Numbered from the stretch's first letter, positions 51,829-60,435 are shown. The stretch is DNA of 64,000 nt from Planctomycetota bacterium (GCA_021413735.1 JAIOPV010000127.1:19947-83946); one strand, 5' to 3'. Numbers and translations are program-made. Notes: generated from the letters alone by a model not told the origin.

Positions 51829-52614
51829 ATGATCCGCGTTCAGAACCTGATCAAGACGTTCGGCGATGTTACCGCCGTAGCCGGTATCACATTCGACGTC
51901 CACCCCGGCGAGATTTTCGCATTCCTCGGACCCAACGGGGCGGGCAAAACGACCACCATCCAGATGCTCACGACGCTCTTACGCCCCACGAGTGGCTCGA
52001 TTACACTCGACGGCCTCGACCCGTCTGCCCGTCCCCTCGACGCCCGCCGCCGGTTCGGCATCGTGTTCCAGGATCCCAGCCTCGACCACGAACTGACCGC
52101 CTATGAGAACATGGACCTGCACGGGGTGCTCTACCACGTCCCCCGTAAGGTTCGCACCGAGCGCATCCAGGTACTCCTCACCCTATTCGAACTGTGGGAC
52201 CGGCGGGGCGACCGGGTGAAGACGTTCTCCGGCGGGATGAAGCGACGACTTGAAATCGCGAGAGGCCTACTGCACACGCCGAAGATCCTGTTCCTCGACG
52301 AGCCGACGTTGGGCCTCGACCCGCAGAGCCGCAACCAACTCTGGACGCACGTCAAGCACCTCAATGAGACCGAAGGGGTCACCGTGTTTCTGACGACTCA
52401 CTACATGGACGAGGCGGAGCGGGTCGCTCACCGGATCGCGATCATCGACCACGGCCGCATCGTCGCCCAGGGTTCTCCGCAAGAACTCAGGCAGCAGACT
52501 GGCACGGACTCACTCGAACAGGCGTTCCTCGCGCTCACTGGCACGTCGATCCGCGACGAGTCCGCTGGTTCCGCGGACCAGATGCGCCAAATGGCGCGGA
52601 TGTGGAGGAAGTGA
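51829..52614 (+). CDS. ABC transporter ATP-binding subunit (ABC-2 exporter)
   Basis: The 261-aa ATPase has Walker A FLGPNGAGKTTTIQML, Q-loop FQDPSLDHELTAYEN, signature FSGGMKRRLEIARGLL, Walker B ILFLDEPTLGLDPQ and H-loop VFLTTHYMDEAERVA. The sequence is of the DrrA/daunorubicin-resistance type that pairs with ABC-2 permeases. The start at 51829 follows GGAGGA. The permease gene starts directly after its stop, so the pair forms one exporter. The substrate is unknown. Confidence 0.95.
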   Translation: MIRVQNLIKTFGDVTAVAGITFDVHPGEIFAFLGPNGAGKTTTIQMLTTLLRPTSGSITLDGLDPSARPLDARRRFGIVFQDPSLDHELTAYENMDLHGVLYHVPRKVRTERIQVLLTLFELWDRRGDRVKTFSGGMKRRLEIARGLLHTPKILFLDEPTLGLDPQSRNQLWTHVKHLNETEGVTVFLTTHYMDEAERVAHRIAIIDHGRIVAQGSPQELRQQTGTDSLEQAFLALTGTSIRDESAGSADQMRQMARMWRK

Positions 52615-53361
52615 ATGGAGGTGGTCTTCGCGTTGTGGCTGCGGGAAGTGAAGCGGTACCTGCGCTCGCGTGCCCAGGTTGTTGCGTCGCTTGGCCAACC
52701 GCTGATGTACTTATTGGTGCTGGGATTCGGCCTTGGGCCGGTCTTCGAGAAGGCCGGTCAGGGCAACTACCTCCAGTTCGTCGCGCCGGGCGTGATCGGA
52801 ATGACGATCCTGTTCTCCTCGATCTTCTCGGGGGCGGGCCTCCTGTGGGATCGGCAGTTTGGATTCCTCAAGGAGACGCTGGTCGCGCCGGTGCCGCGTA
52901 TCCAGATCATGGCGGGCCGGACGCTCGGCGGGGCAACGACCTCGCTGTTCCAGGGGACACTCGTTCTGGTCGTGTGTCTGCTCGCCGGGTTCCGCCCGCA
53001 CGACCTCGGCGGTGTGTTCCTGGGCCTGCTGTTCATGGCTTTGGTCGCCGTCGTCTTCGCCGCGCTGGGAACCATCATCGGAGCGGGATTGAAGGACATG
53101 CAGGGCTTCCAGTTGGTCATGAACTTCTTGGTCATGCCGATCTTCTTCTTGTCGGGCGCACTCTACCCACTGTCGAACCTGCCTCCGGCACTCACGGTGT
53201 TGACTCGGCTCGACCCGCTGTCCTATGGGGTGGACGGTCTGCGGGGCGCGTTCATCGATCAGTGGCATTTCGGTGTGGTGACTGACCTCGCAGTCCTCGG
53301 CGTTCTCGCTGCGATCTTCCTGGCCTTGGGTGCGAGAGCGTTTTCGCGCATCCAGGTCTAA
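52615..53361 (+). CDS. ABC-2 type transporter permease
   Basis: The 248-aa integral membrane protein has about six membrane segments (for example SLGQPLMYLLVLGFGLG, GVIGMTILFSSIFSGAGLL, GTLVLVVCLLAGFRP, LMNFLVMPIFFLSGAL-like). The conserved ABC-2 motif FPLYALSNLPP-like region reads LSGALYPLSNLPPALT. It is an exporter of the DrrB/NodJ type. Translation starts at the base after the ATPase stop (coupling). A dispersed repeat and a hairpin follow. Confidence 0.93.
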   Translation: MEVVFALWLREVKRYLRSRAQVVASLGQPLMYLLVLGFGLGPVFEKAGQGNYLQFVAPGVIGMTILFSSIFSGAGLLWDRQFGFLKETLVAPVPRIQIMAGRTLGGATTSLFQGTLVLVVCLLAGFRPHDLGGVFLGLLFMALVAVVFAALGTIIGAGLKDMQGFQLVMNFLVMPIFFLSGALYPLSNLPPALTVLTRLDPLSYGVDGLRGAFIDQWHFGVVTDLAVLGVLAAIFLALGARAFSRIQV

Positions 53362-53385
53362 TACATGAACCCGTTGATGCGGGCG

Positions 53386-53453
53386 CATTTGGTTTTGGTG
53401 GCACAGGCCTCTGGACTGTGCCACCAAAATGGGACACAAACAGCGGGTGCATG
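53386..53453. repeat. Dispersed repeat, copy B (inverted relative to copy A)
   Basis: TTTTGGTGGCACAGGCCTCTG faces GTGCCACCAAAA, and the outer CAAACAGCGGGTGCATG matches copy A at 42836-42930 in the opposite orientation. It lacks about 30 bases of the centre of copy A. Confidence 0.75.
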
Positions 53454-53504
53454 TGTACGGCGTCATCCGCCGACAACCGTTGCGGGTGAGGTTACAAAAA
53501 GAAG

Positions 53505-53533
53505 AAGCCGGCACCCGAAGGCACCGGCTTTTG
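53505..53533 (-). terminator. Hairpin terminator
   Basis: A stem AAGCCGG/CCGGCTT around 12 bases, with a T-rich run on the minus strand (CTTCTTCTTTTTG) and TTTTG on the plus strand. It can end both the ABC operon and the small membrane protein gene. Confidence 0.65.
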
Positions 53534-53698
53534 TTGATAGGTTGTCTGAGATGTCGGGAGGTATGTGGGGTGGGTCGGGGGAATCCTGACCCGATCGGTG
53601 TTCGACAACACTCAGTAATGCACGCTTCGTGCCAATCAAATGGGTGGCACCAATCCACTTGAATTTCAGCAAATCCGCACGCAATGGGTTTGTAAGCC

Positions 53699-53992
53699 TT
53701 ACCGGACCGGAAAAGTCTTCACCCAACCACTGGGAAGTGCCTTGCTCGGTCTTGTTGGCCGGACGAGCCAGCTTCCGAACCCTGCCGCCCCGCCAATCAC
53801 GGCCCCGGGAAGCATCCCCATCCAGAACAGGAACACCGACACGGAGAAAGCCGACACCCCCGCGGCTTCCCAGCCCGGAGGGAGCTTTGCACTTGGCACC
53901 CCGTTCTCGTACCCGTACCACGCGCCCCAGCCGGCGAGAATGAGCATTCCGAAGACAACGCCGATCGTGGCTCCGATTATTGTCCGCACCAT
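53699..53992 (-). CDS. Small glycine-rich membrane protein
   Basis: The 97-aa protein starts at ATG 53992 after a strong GGGAGG site. Two membrane segments are visible (IIGATIGVVFGMLILAGWGA and FSVSVFLFWMGMLPGAVIGG), with glycine-zipper-like spacing. The C terminus is basic (VRPTRPSKALPSGWVKTF). No family was recognised. It is monocistronic, and a T-rich hairpin follows downstream. A longer overlapping frame (53463-54065) was set aside because it lacks a ribosome site and similarity. Confidence 0.68.
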   Translation of the reverse strand: MVRTIIGATIGVVFGMLILAGWGAWYGYENGVPSAKLPPGWEAAGVSAFSVSVFLFWMGMLPGAVIGGAAGFGSWLVRPTRPSKALPSGWVKTFPVR

Positions 53993-54185
53993 GTCGTGAC
54001 CTCCCGTCAGCGCCCTGTTGCGTGAAGAACCGCACGAGTGGGCCTAACCGCAACAGGATCAGCACGCCGAATTTTGAGCCACTCGTTTACGCGTCTCGTC
54101 GGGCTGATAGGGGTTTAGGCTTCAGTCTTCCGGAATCGGCCTCCGAGTGGGGCGGACGCGAATACGGTAAAGGCTGAGGGAAGAA

Positions 54186-54638
54186 GTGACCGTGCCGAAA
54201 ACCCAAATCGAGATCGCATTCCACCAGCCGACTGACCGTCGTCTGGTCGAGAAGGGGCGTACCATGCTTGCAGTTGCCGTCAGTCAGGTGATTGAGTGGA
54301 TGAGGGTATTGGCCCGTGAAAGCCCCTACTACCGGGCCGCCTTGGAGTGCGTCATCATCCCCGGCCTGGAGCTGCTGCCATCTGACCACCCGGTTCCCAA
54401 TGGCTTCTTGAGTGGGAAGCTGGTGCCCGAGTTCGACCACCTCCCAGGCTCGAACGACTGGATGTCCATCATCGTCGCGGCGAACGAGGACGTGGCGAAA
54501 TACAACGCTTCGCAGGGCATTGAAGACCAAGTGACCCCGCGCGTGAAAGCCTGGCTTGGCTACACGATCAGCGCGCTTGATCCGAGCGAGTATCCGCCTG
54601 AGTTCAAGGCGCTGTTTGGGAAGGCTGGCAGCGAGTGA
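54186..54638 (+). CDS. Hypothetical protein, 150 aa
   Basis: This soluble 150-aa protein starts at GTG 54186 with GAGGGA just upstream. The region IEIAFHQPTDRRLVEKGRTM and ARESPYYRAALECVIIPGLE looks helical, followed by proline-rich turns and DWMSIIVAANEDVAKYNASQ. No signal peptide, membrane segment or known domain is seen. It stands alone between two minus-strand genes. The function is unknown. Confidence 0.65.
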   Translation: MTVPKTQIEIAFHQPTDRRLVEKGRTMLAVAVSQVIEWMRVLARESPYYRAALECVIIPGLELLPSDHPVPNGFLSGKLVPEFDHLPGSNDWMSIIVAANEDVAKYNASQGIEDQVTPRVKAWLGYTISALDPSEYPPEFKALFGKAGSE

Positions 54639-54765
54639 CCTGGGCAACCGGCACCGGGCGAGTCGGCAGCAGCACCGACCCGCCTGTAATTCATGGGAAT
54701 GACTCACTCGCGGAAATGCTGATAATTCAAGGCATTCGTGGGCCGGAGTCCCGGCAGTTTTCATT

Positions 54766-55602
54766 TCACGGTCCACTGATCGGGGGGTGGTCATCCACAA
54801 CCTTCGCTGTGACAATCACGACCGACACGGTTGCCCCAGCCTTGCCTTCGGTCCGCACGGATTGAGCGACAACTGATCGACCCGTCTGGATGTGCAACTT
54901 CGTCGTCAGCGTGTTGTTCTCCATCGTGGGCGCACCCACATCGTCTCCGGCGTCCGGGAGTTTCACCTTGCTGTCGCTGACGTTCAATTCCAAAACCACG
55001 GCGTTGTCCGCGCCGATTCGTGGCGTCATCTTCACCGTCGTCCCGACCGGGTGGTAGGTAATCGACCTCTGGATGCCCCCGCCGCCTTTGGCAAAGCCGC
55101 CGGCGTCCGCCCTCCCGCTGACGTAGGGCTTGTTCCCGCCGATCTGCGTCGTTACTTGCTGCCCCTCCACTGCGGTGAGTTTGATCCGCTGACCCTTGCC
55201 CTCTTTGACCTGTCCCGCCGCAGTCGCGAGATCTGCTGGAGAGAGATCCTTTCCGTCCTTCGGTGCAGGAAGTTCCGCGATCGTGATCTCCACTTCCACC
55301 GTCCGCGGCTTCTTGTCGAGTTGTTCGAGCATCTTCACCACCTCGGGGACGATGACGGGAGAGCCGCTGATAAGGACAGCGTTTCCGGAACCAGCCGGTG
55401 CCGCGATCAAGGTGGCCTCGCCCTTGAAGTGGGCGCCCACCACTTCGGCGAGCGTCAGCGGGTCGCCGTGACGAACGGTGTAATGGGAACGTTGTTGCTT
55501 GGGTGGTGTGGGATCAGGCGGGGTTGTCTTCCTATCCTGGGCGGTGCTGGGGTTGAGGGCCAGAATGCCACAGAGCAGAGTCAGAGCAGCGAGACGTTTC
55601 AC
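54766..55602 (-). CDS. Short secretin-like protein
   Basis: The 278-aa protein starts at GTG 55602 after GGAGCACCC and has a signal peptide (KRLAALTLLCGILALNPSTA). It has a secretin N1/NolW-like domain (DPLTLAEVVGAHFKGEATLI, GNAVLISGSPVIVPEVVKML, LDKKPRTVEVEITIAEL) followed by a beta-rich secretin-like region (IKLTAVEGQQVTTQIGGNKP, SITYHPVGTTVKMTPRIG, VVLELNVSDSKVK). It is shorter than pore-forming secretins, and no type II/III secretion genes are nearby. It may be a non-pore relative that assembles at the outer membrane. Confidence 0.75.
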   Translation of the reverse strand: MKRLAALTLLCGILALNPSTAQDRKTTPPDPTPPKQQRSHYTVRHGDPLTLAEVVGAHFKGEATLIAAPAGSGNAVLISGSPVIVPEVVKMLEQLDKKPRTVEVEITIAELPAPKDGKDLSPADLATAAGQVKEGKGQRIKLTAVEGQQVTTQIGGNKPYVSGRADAGGFAKGGGGIQRSITYHPVGTTVKMTPRIGADNAVVLELNVSDSKVKLPDAGDDVGAPTMENNTLTTKLHIQTGRSVVAQSVRTEGKAGATVSVVIVTAKVVDDHPPISGP

Positions 55603-55898
55603 GGGTGCTCCTTTGAAGAGAATAGATCGAGAGTACCGGGAGAAACAGACTGTCACAACCGGTAGTTCGACATCTCTCCTTGAGTTCTCATCGTCGTGTC
55701 ACTTGCCGCTCGTTGCCAGCGGTCGCATCCGTCCTTCCGTTGTGCGAGGCGCGAGGCTGAAGCTGGGGAGACTGTTTCCGGCCACGCAGCGGCCGGGTAT
55801 CCTGGGAGTCGCCCGATCGTGGTAACGCGTGCGGATCCAGTGGGGAATCGTGCGAGAGAAGCCATCACCAGACTGCCAACACCGGAGATCAACTTTCG

Positions 55899-56735
55899 AT
55901 GAACTATCTCGACGCACACGTCCACGTCTGGACGCCGGACACAGCCCACTACCCACTCACGACTGGCTTCGCCAAGGACGACATGAAGCCCGCGTCATTC
56001 ACGCCACAAGATCTGTTCAAGCACTCCAAGCCGGCTGGTGTCACCCGAATCAACCTCATCCAGATGAGCTTCTACGGGTTCGATAACTCGTACATGCTGG
56101 ACATGATCAAGCTCTACCCCGAGGTATTCGTCGGCACTGCCGTCATCGACCCGCAGGCCGAGCCGGTCAAGCGGATGCGTGAACTCGCCCCGAAGGGTGT
56201 CCGAGCGTTTCGCATCCATCCGAAGCTCGCAAAGGCCGAGAAGTGGCTGGAGCCGGAAGGCTACGCGGCGATGTTCACCGAGGGAGCCAAGGCGAACCAG
56301 GCGATGAGTTGCCTCATCAATCCGGCCGACCTCACCGAACTCGACCGCATGTGTACGAAGTTCCCGGACACGCCGGTCATCATCGACCACCTGTGCCGCA
56401 TCGGGGGCGACGGCACCATCCGCGATGACGACGTCACCGCTCTGTGTGCAATGGCAAAGCACAAGCGAGTGATGGTCAAGGTTGGAGCGTTCTACGCCTT
56501 CGGCGCGAAGAAGCCGCCGTACACCGACCTGGTGCCGCTGGCGAAGTCGGTCATCAAGGCGTTCGGCGTTAAGCGGTGCATGTGGGAGACCGACTGTCCG
56601 TTCCAGGTCGGTCCGGGGCATACCTATCAGGGAAGCGTGGATTTCGTTCTGAAGCAACTCGACTTCCTGACCGCCGACGAACGCGACTGGCTAATGCGGC
56701 GAACAGCCGAGGAGTTCCTTTTCAAGAAGCCGTGA
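55899..56735 (+). CDS. Amidohydrolase-family metal-dependent hydrolase
   Basis: The 278-aa TIM-barrel protein is of the amidohydrolase_2 type (COG3618-like). It has the N-terminal DAHVHVWTPD metal motif (HxH), a central histidine in VIIDHLCRIGG, and the C-terminal catalytic Asp in MWETDCPFQVG. Members act as lactonases or decarboxylases on ring or lactone substrates; the substrate here is unknown. It starts about 300 bp after the secretin-like gene start, divergent from it, and converges with the ligase operon. Confidence 0.92.
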   Translation: MNYLDAHVHVWTPDTAHYPLTTGFAKDDMKPASFTPQDLFKHSKPAGVTRINLIQMSFYGFDNSYMLDMIKLYPEVFVGTAVIDPQAEPVKRMRELAPKGVRAFRIHPKLAKAEKWLEPEGYAAMFTEGAKANQAMSCLINPADLTELDRMCTKFPDTPVIIDHLCRIGGDGTIRDDDVTALCAMAKHKRVMVKVGAFYAFGAKKPPYTDLVPLAKSVIKAFGVKRCMWETDCPFQVGPGHTYQGSVDFVLKQLDFLTADERDWLMRRTAEEFLFKKP

Positions 56736-56811
56736 GAAAAGCCTCGACAGCCACCGCAGCGTCGTCAGCGATCAGGAACGAGACACCCTGGCCAACTCCA
56801 AAAGACGCACA

Positions 56812-58479
56812 CTACTCCGCCTTCTTCTTTCGCGTTGTGGGCTTCTTGACAGGTGGTGCTGCTTCCGCTGCAGACGTTTCGGGAACTTCCGCCTTGGTCT
56901 CCGCAGCCTTCTTGCCGCGTTTCTTCGGCTCCAGGATCGTTGCAACCGCTGGCGTCACGTCCACGATCGCTTGCACCGGACCAGGCTGAGCCGCAGGACT
57001 TGGCAGAGTCGGTGCCGCGACTGCAACAGGAGTCCAGCCTTTCGAGAACGCTTCGCTTGCGAGTTCCGTCCACAGGCCGTCGATCTGCTCGCGGGAACTC
57101 GACACACGGATGTCGCGTTCGAGCGGCGTCTTTCGATTCGGGCTGAAGTCCGTCGAGTGAATCACATACGCCGGGAAGTCTTCGCCGAGTTCGTCCTTGT
57201 TCGTCTTCCACAGCAGCAGCTTCCGCACCATCGTCTGGCCTTTGAGCGTCTTCGTGCAGACCTCGCGACGGATCAGCACGCTCTTCGGCAGATCGAGCTG
57301 GCGTGCGTCACGATCGGCGAGCGGCACATCCACCAAGTCCGTGACTTGCTTCAGTGGAATGTCGGCGGCATGGAACGCCTTGTCCTCGCGTCGACGCACA
57401 TACTGCGGCGAGATCATCCCCACCAGCGGCATTCGGCGCACAATACGATAACGCTTCGCCTGGCCATCCCACTGCAACGCCATCTTGTTGATCGGCAGTC
57501 CGCGGGTCGTCTCGGCGATGAGATCGAGCACGCTCACTTCGATCACCCATTCGGGGCGAACCATGTGATACGCGACCTGATCGTTCACTTCGATGTAGTC
57601 GCTCTCGACCACGGAATCCTTGAGGTCGCTGAGGAAGCCACGACGTTCCTCGTTCGAGAAACCGCCGCCGACGTGCCCCACAACGTGGAGACAGCCATCT
57701 GGCCGAATGAGCCCGATCAGCAGATCGTGGATCATGCCGCGGCGGTCGTCGGTGCCTTCGGTGAAGCCGATCACAACCGCGTCGATGGTGTGCCGTGGCT
57801 TCAGCTTGAACCGCCCAGCGGAGTCGCTGCGAACGACCGCACCCTCGGCCCCTTGCTCGATCCACTTACGGAACTGTGCCTCGATTGCCGCCGCGTCCTT
57901 GAGCCACAGGCTCTCGACAACCCCGGCTTTCTTGCCCCCTTTGAACAGGCCAGTGAGTCGCTCCCAGGTCTTCGCGAACTCGTCGCCGGCTGGCTGGCCG
58001 TCGATGTCGAGGATGTCGAACGCCGAGAATCCAAGCTGATCGAGTTCCGCTTGAGATCCTGGCTGGCGTGCAACTCGGCTCACGTCGTGGACGCGGGGCC
58101 GCTTGCCGCTCGCTTTCGTGAAGTGTAGTTCGCCAGGAATCAAAGCGGTCTTCACGCCTGCCTTCTTCAGCAGTGCAGCGGCTTCATCCACGGCCGGAAT
58201 GCCGACGCGAACGGTGCCGCCGGGATTCACGAGTAGAGCTTCGCCGTTCGCGTACACAAGCAGCGAGAACTCACCATCGACTTTCAGACTGACGTGGTAA
58301 TCGCCAGCCGAGAACCGCTTGAGGATGTCCGACGGTTCAAGCGGAATCATTCGCGAAGCGGTGTGCCGACGGTAATCCTGCGCTCGCGACACGAGCAACG
58401 GATCGGTCAGCGACTGCCCCGTGCCCGTCGCGTACTTGCCGAGCTTGATCTCAAGTTTGCCCTTGTTCACGAGACTCAT
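56812..58479 (-). CDS. ATP-dependent DNA/RNA ligase-like nucleotidyltransferase
   Basis: The 555-aa protein has nucleotidyltransferase motifs in order: motif I KVDG (K66, in HVSLKVDGEFSLLVY), a GELHF segment (near 116), motif IIIa FSAFDILDIDG (151-161), motif IV EGAVVRSD (212-219) and motif V FKLKPRHTIDAVVIG (224-238). An OB-fold-like domain follows (IHDLLIGLIRPDG...), then a domain not seen in standard ligases (about 300-470), and an alanine/lysine-rich tail. It is the last gene of a four-gene operon and overlaps the upstream gene by 4 bp. No primase, Ku or LigD domain is present, so it is not a standard NHEJ ligase. Confidence 0.85.
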   Translation of the reverse strand: MSLVNKGKLEIKLGKYATGTGQSLTDPLLVSRAQDYRRHTASRMIPLEPSDILKRFSAGDYHVSLKVDGEFSLLVYANGEALLVNPGGTVRVGIPAVDEAAALLKKAGVKTALIPGELHFTKASGKRPRVHDVSRVARQPGSQAELDQLGFSAFDILDIDGQPAGDEFAKTWERLTGLFKGGKKAGVVESLWLKDAAAIEAQFRKWIEQGAEGAVVRSDSAGRFKLKPRHTIDAVVIGFTEGTDDRRGMIHDLLIGLIRPDGCLHVVGHVGGGFSNEERRGFLSDLKDSVVESDYIEVNDQVAYHMVRPEWVIEVSVLDLIAETTRGLPINKMALQWDGQAKRYRIVRRMPLVGMISPQYVRRREDKAFHAADIPLKQVTDLVDVPLADRDARQLDLPKSVLIRREVCTKTLKGQTMVRKLLLWKTNKDELGEDFPAYVIHSTDFSPNRKTPLERDIRVSSSREQIDGLWTELASEAFSKGWTPVAVAAPTLPSPAAQPGPVQAIVDVTPAVATILEPKKRGKKAAETKAEVPETSAAEAAPPVKKPTTRKKKAE

Positions 58480-59204
58480 GACTGCTTCGCCTCCGGCGTG
58501 GGCTTGGGATCGGGAGCCTTCAGTTCGATGTTCGACAGGTGGAGCAACAGCAGGTACTCTTCCCCGCGTGTGCGGCCTTCGAGGAACCCACGGTAGGGCA
58601 CCGCACCGCGACGCAGGATCAACGGCAAGTTCGCTTTCGGCCCGGCACCCACCGCGAGCAAACTGTTCTTCTGCTCAAGGTGCTGCGCGATGCCGAACAG
58701 GAAGTCGTAGGTGAGGCCGTTGACGTGAACGAGTTGCAACTTCGACACGAACGCGAACTTGTTGAACACGTCCGCTTTTGGAAGCAGCTTCCCGCTCCAG
58801 AGCAGCGGTTGCTCGGCCGACACGTTCGGAATCGCGAGTTTCTTGGGCCTTCGCAACTTCTCAGATCCGTCAGGGTTCCGCACGACTTCGACCTGCGAGA
58901 CCGCGTGTACGACCTGTCGATCCGAGTTGACGTACACTCGCGACGTCTCGTGAAGAAACGCGCCGGTCGCTTCGAGGTCGAGTTCGGGGTCGCCCGCGAT
59001 GAGCGCCTCAGCAACCTTATCGGGGGTGCCGGCCGTTTGCAGCAGCGCCGCGTAATCGCGGTCGATGGTGCCCTTCAAGATGCGGGCGGTGTTCGTCTGT
59101 CGGCCGGTCTCATCGACCCACCGAACGCGAACCGGAACCCGCACGCTATCAGCGGCGATGGCCGCATCGCGTCCTTTGCTATCCGTCAGGCTGATTTCAG
59201 GCAT
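58476..59204 (-). CDS. Conserved operon partner of the ligase, unknown function (242 aa)
   Basis: This 242-aa soluble protein overlaps the ligase start by 4 bp (ATGA), showing translational coupling. It begins MPEISLTDSKGRDAAIAADS and contains RVPVRVRWVDETGRQTNTAR, LHETSRVYVNSDRQVVHAVS, KADVFNKFAFVSKLQLVHVN, TYDFLFGIAQHLEQKNSLLA and RTRGEEYLLLLHLSNIELK. No signal peptide or known domain was recognised. Its position suggests that it works with the ligase, for example in substrate recognition or binding, but this is an inference from coupling only. Confidence 0.75.
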   Translation of the reverse strand: MPEISLTDSKGRDAAIAADSVRVPVRVRWVDETGRQTNTARILKGTIDRDYAALLQTAGTPDKVAEALIAGDPELDLEATGAFLHETSRVYVNSDRQVVHAVSQVEVVRNPDGSEKLRRPKKLAIPNVSAEQPLLWSGKLLPKADVFNKFAFVSKLQLVHVNGLTYDFLFGIAQHLEQKNSLLAVGAGPKANLPLILRRGAVPYRGFLEGRTRGEEYLLLLHLSNIELKAPDPKPTPEAKQS

Positions 59205-59216
59205 GACGCCTCCTTA

Positions 59217-59831
59217 TCACACCATGTTGAAGTCGAAGGATTCTTCTTCCTCGGCAGTCGCAGTGTCATCGACAACCACCGGAGCGGTCGCGGTTGGGCC
59301 GACGAACTCGATTGCCGTCGGAGTCGTGACGCACATGAACGGGTTGCCGTCCGAAGCGAGAAGCAGAAATGAAGGCGATGCTTCCACGCCGCCCCGATAG
59401 CTGAACGGGAAGCGGAAGATCGTTCCTTTCTTCAGTTCGGCAATCAACTCCGGGTTCTCCGCCGCGAGAACGATCTGATAGATCAGGTGAACGTTGTGCG
59501 ATAGGAACTCGTCGATTGTCGCCGTTTCGCCGAGCGTAATCGGAGCATCGAACGACGACTTCACCGGCGTGATCGGCTGGCCGTGGACATCGACGGGACG
59601 CAGTTTCGCTCGCGTGAGCCATTGCCCATCGGCCGACAGATACGCGATGGAACTGCCCCCCTTGCCCGTGATCGAGTGCCCGTCGCCGAGCAGCGTCGCG
59701 AGTTCACACGGCTTGCCGGCTTCATCTTGAACTTCCGTATCGACGTAGCCGTACAGCTTCGCCCGATCGACCTTCTCGATGGCGCATTCAACCGACTGGC
59801 CGCGGAATCCAAACACAAGCGGCTTCGCCAT
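59217..59831 (-). CDS. Conserved operon partner of the ligase, unknown function (204 aa)
   Basis: The 204-aa protein starts MAKPLVFGFRGQSVECAIEK at 59831. It continues KLYGYVDTEVQDEAGKPCEL, GSSIAYLSADGQWLTRAKLR, TATIDEFLSHNVHLIYQIVL, GTIFRFPFSYRGGVEASPSF and LLLASDGNPFMCVT, ending in an acidic tail (TATAEEEESFDFNMV). From memory, similar proteins occur in several bacterial phyla without an assigned function. The gene is 12 bp upstream of the 242-aa gene. The acidic tail could contact a basic partner; the ligase has a basic tail, which is suggestive only. Confidence 0.75.
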   Translation of the reverse strand: MAKPLVFGFRGQSVECAIEKVDRAKLYGYVDTEVQDEAGKPCELATLLGDGHSITGKGGSSIAYLSADGQWLTRAKLRPVDVHGQPITPVKSSFDAPITLGETATIDEFLSHNVHLIYQIVLAAENPELIAELKKGTIFRFPFSYRGGVEASPSFLLLASDGNPFMCVTTPTAIEFVGPTATAPVVVDDTATAEEEESFDFNMV

Positions 59832-59847
59832 GTGATCTCTCCGTTGG

Positions 59848-60174
59848 TCAAGTCTTGGGTTCGCCCCAGCCGCCTTCAAATCGCACGTCGCGATAACCAG
59901 CCGAAACAGCAACCTCGATCCCGAGCCACAGTGCGCACTGGTTCGGGTCGGAGTAATCCTTCGCCTCTTCCGTTCCGTCGGTGGCCGCGCCAAACGGCAT
60001 CAGCCGATGACCGACAGCATTCAACGCCGCGACGATCTCGCGGAAGCGGGCACGGGCCGCCTTCCCGACTTCGGCGAGAATCTGAGCTTCGAGTGTGTCG
60101 GCGAGTTGACGGGCTGCGTCTGCATCACCTGAGTGAAATTCAAACGCGGCCGGGGAGAAATTCTCGGCGTTCAT
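59848..60174 (-). CDS. Conserved first gene of the ligase operon, unknown function (108 aa)
   Basis: The 108-aa protein starts MNAENFSPAAFEFHSGDADA at 60174. The middle helix (ARQLADTLEAQILAEVGKAA) is followed by REIVAALNAVGHRLMPFGAA and DPNQCALWLGIEVAVSAGYR. It lies 16 bp upstream of the 204-aa gene and looks like the first gene of the operon. No domain was recognised. An upstream in-frame ATG (60315) gives a basic, non-coding-looking extension and was rejected. Confidence 0.7.
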   Translation of the reverse strand: MNAENFSPAAFEFHSGDADAARQLADTLEAQILAEVGKAARARFREIVAALNAVGHRLMPFGAATDGTEEAKDYSDPNQCALWLGIEVAVSAGYRDVRFEGGWGEPKT

Positions 60175-60435
60175 GAGGCACCTTGACATGCGACAAGGGC
60201 ACGAATCGTTGCGAGAATACCACGGTGACGGAGGGGAGGCCGGCAAACGGAGCGGAAAGTGAGCGACGAGATTTGATCGAACGGCAAACAATCGGTACGC
60301 CCGGCCACACCTCAACGGGAAGTACGACCGTGCGCAATGGTGAAGGTGTTGCCCGCCAACCAGAAGGTGAACGCGCGCGATCTTGCCCCGTCGATGCGAC
60401 CGACACGGTCACTCTAACGGGGCAAGCACGGAGGT

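Noticed and set aside
42836..53453. Composite transposon bounded by inverted repeats A and B
   Set aside because: No transposase is inside, no target duplication was found, and both repeats look like short dispersed elements that occur singly.
53463..54065. Longer minus-strand frame (200 codons) over the small membrane gene
   Set aside because: It lacks a ribosome site and similarity; the 97-aa frame has a strong GGGAGG site and membrane segments.
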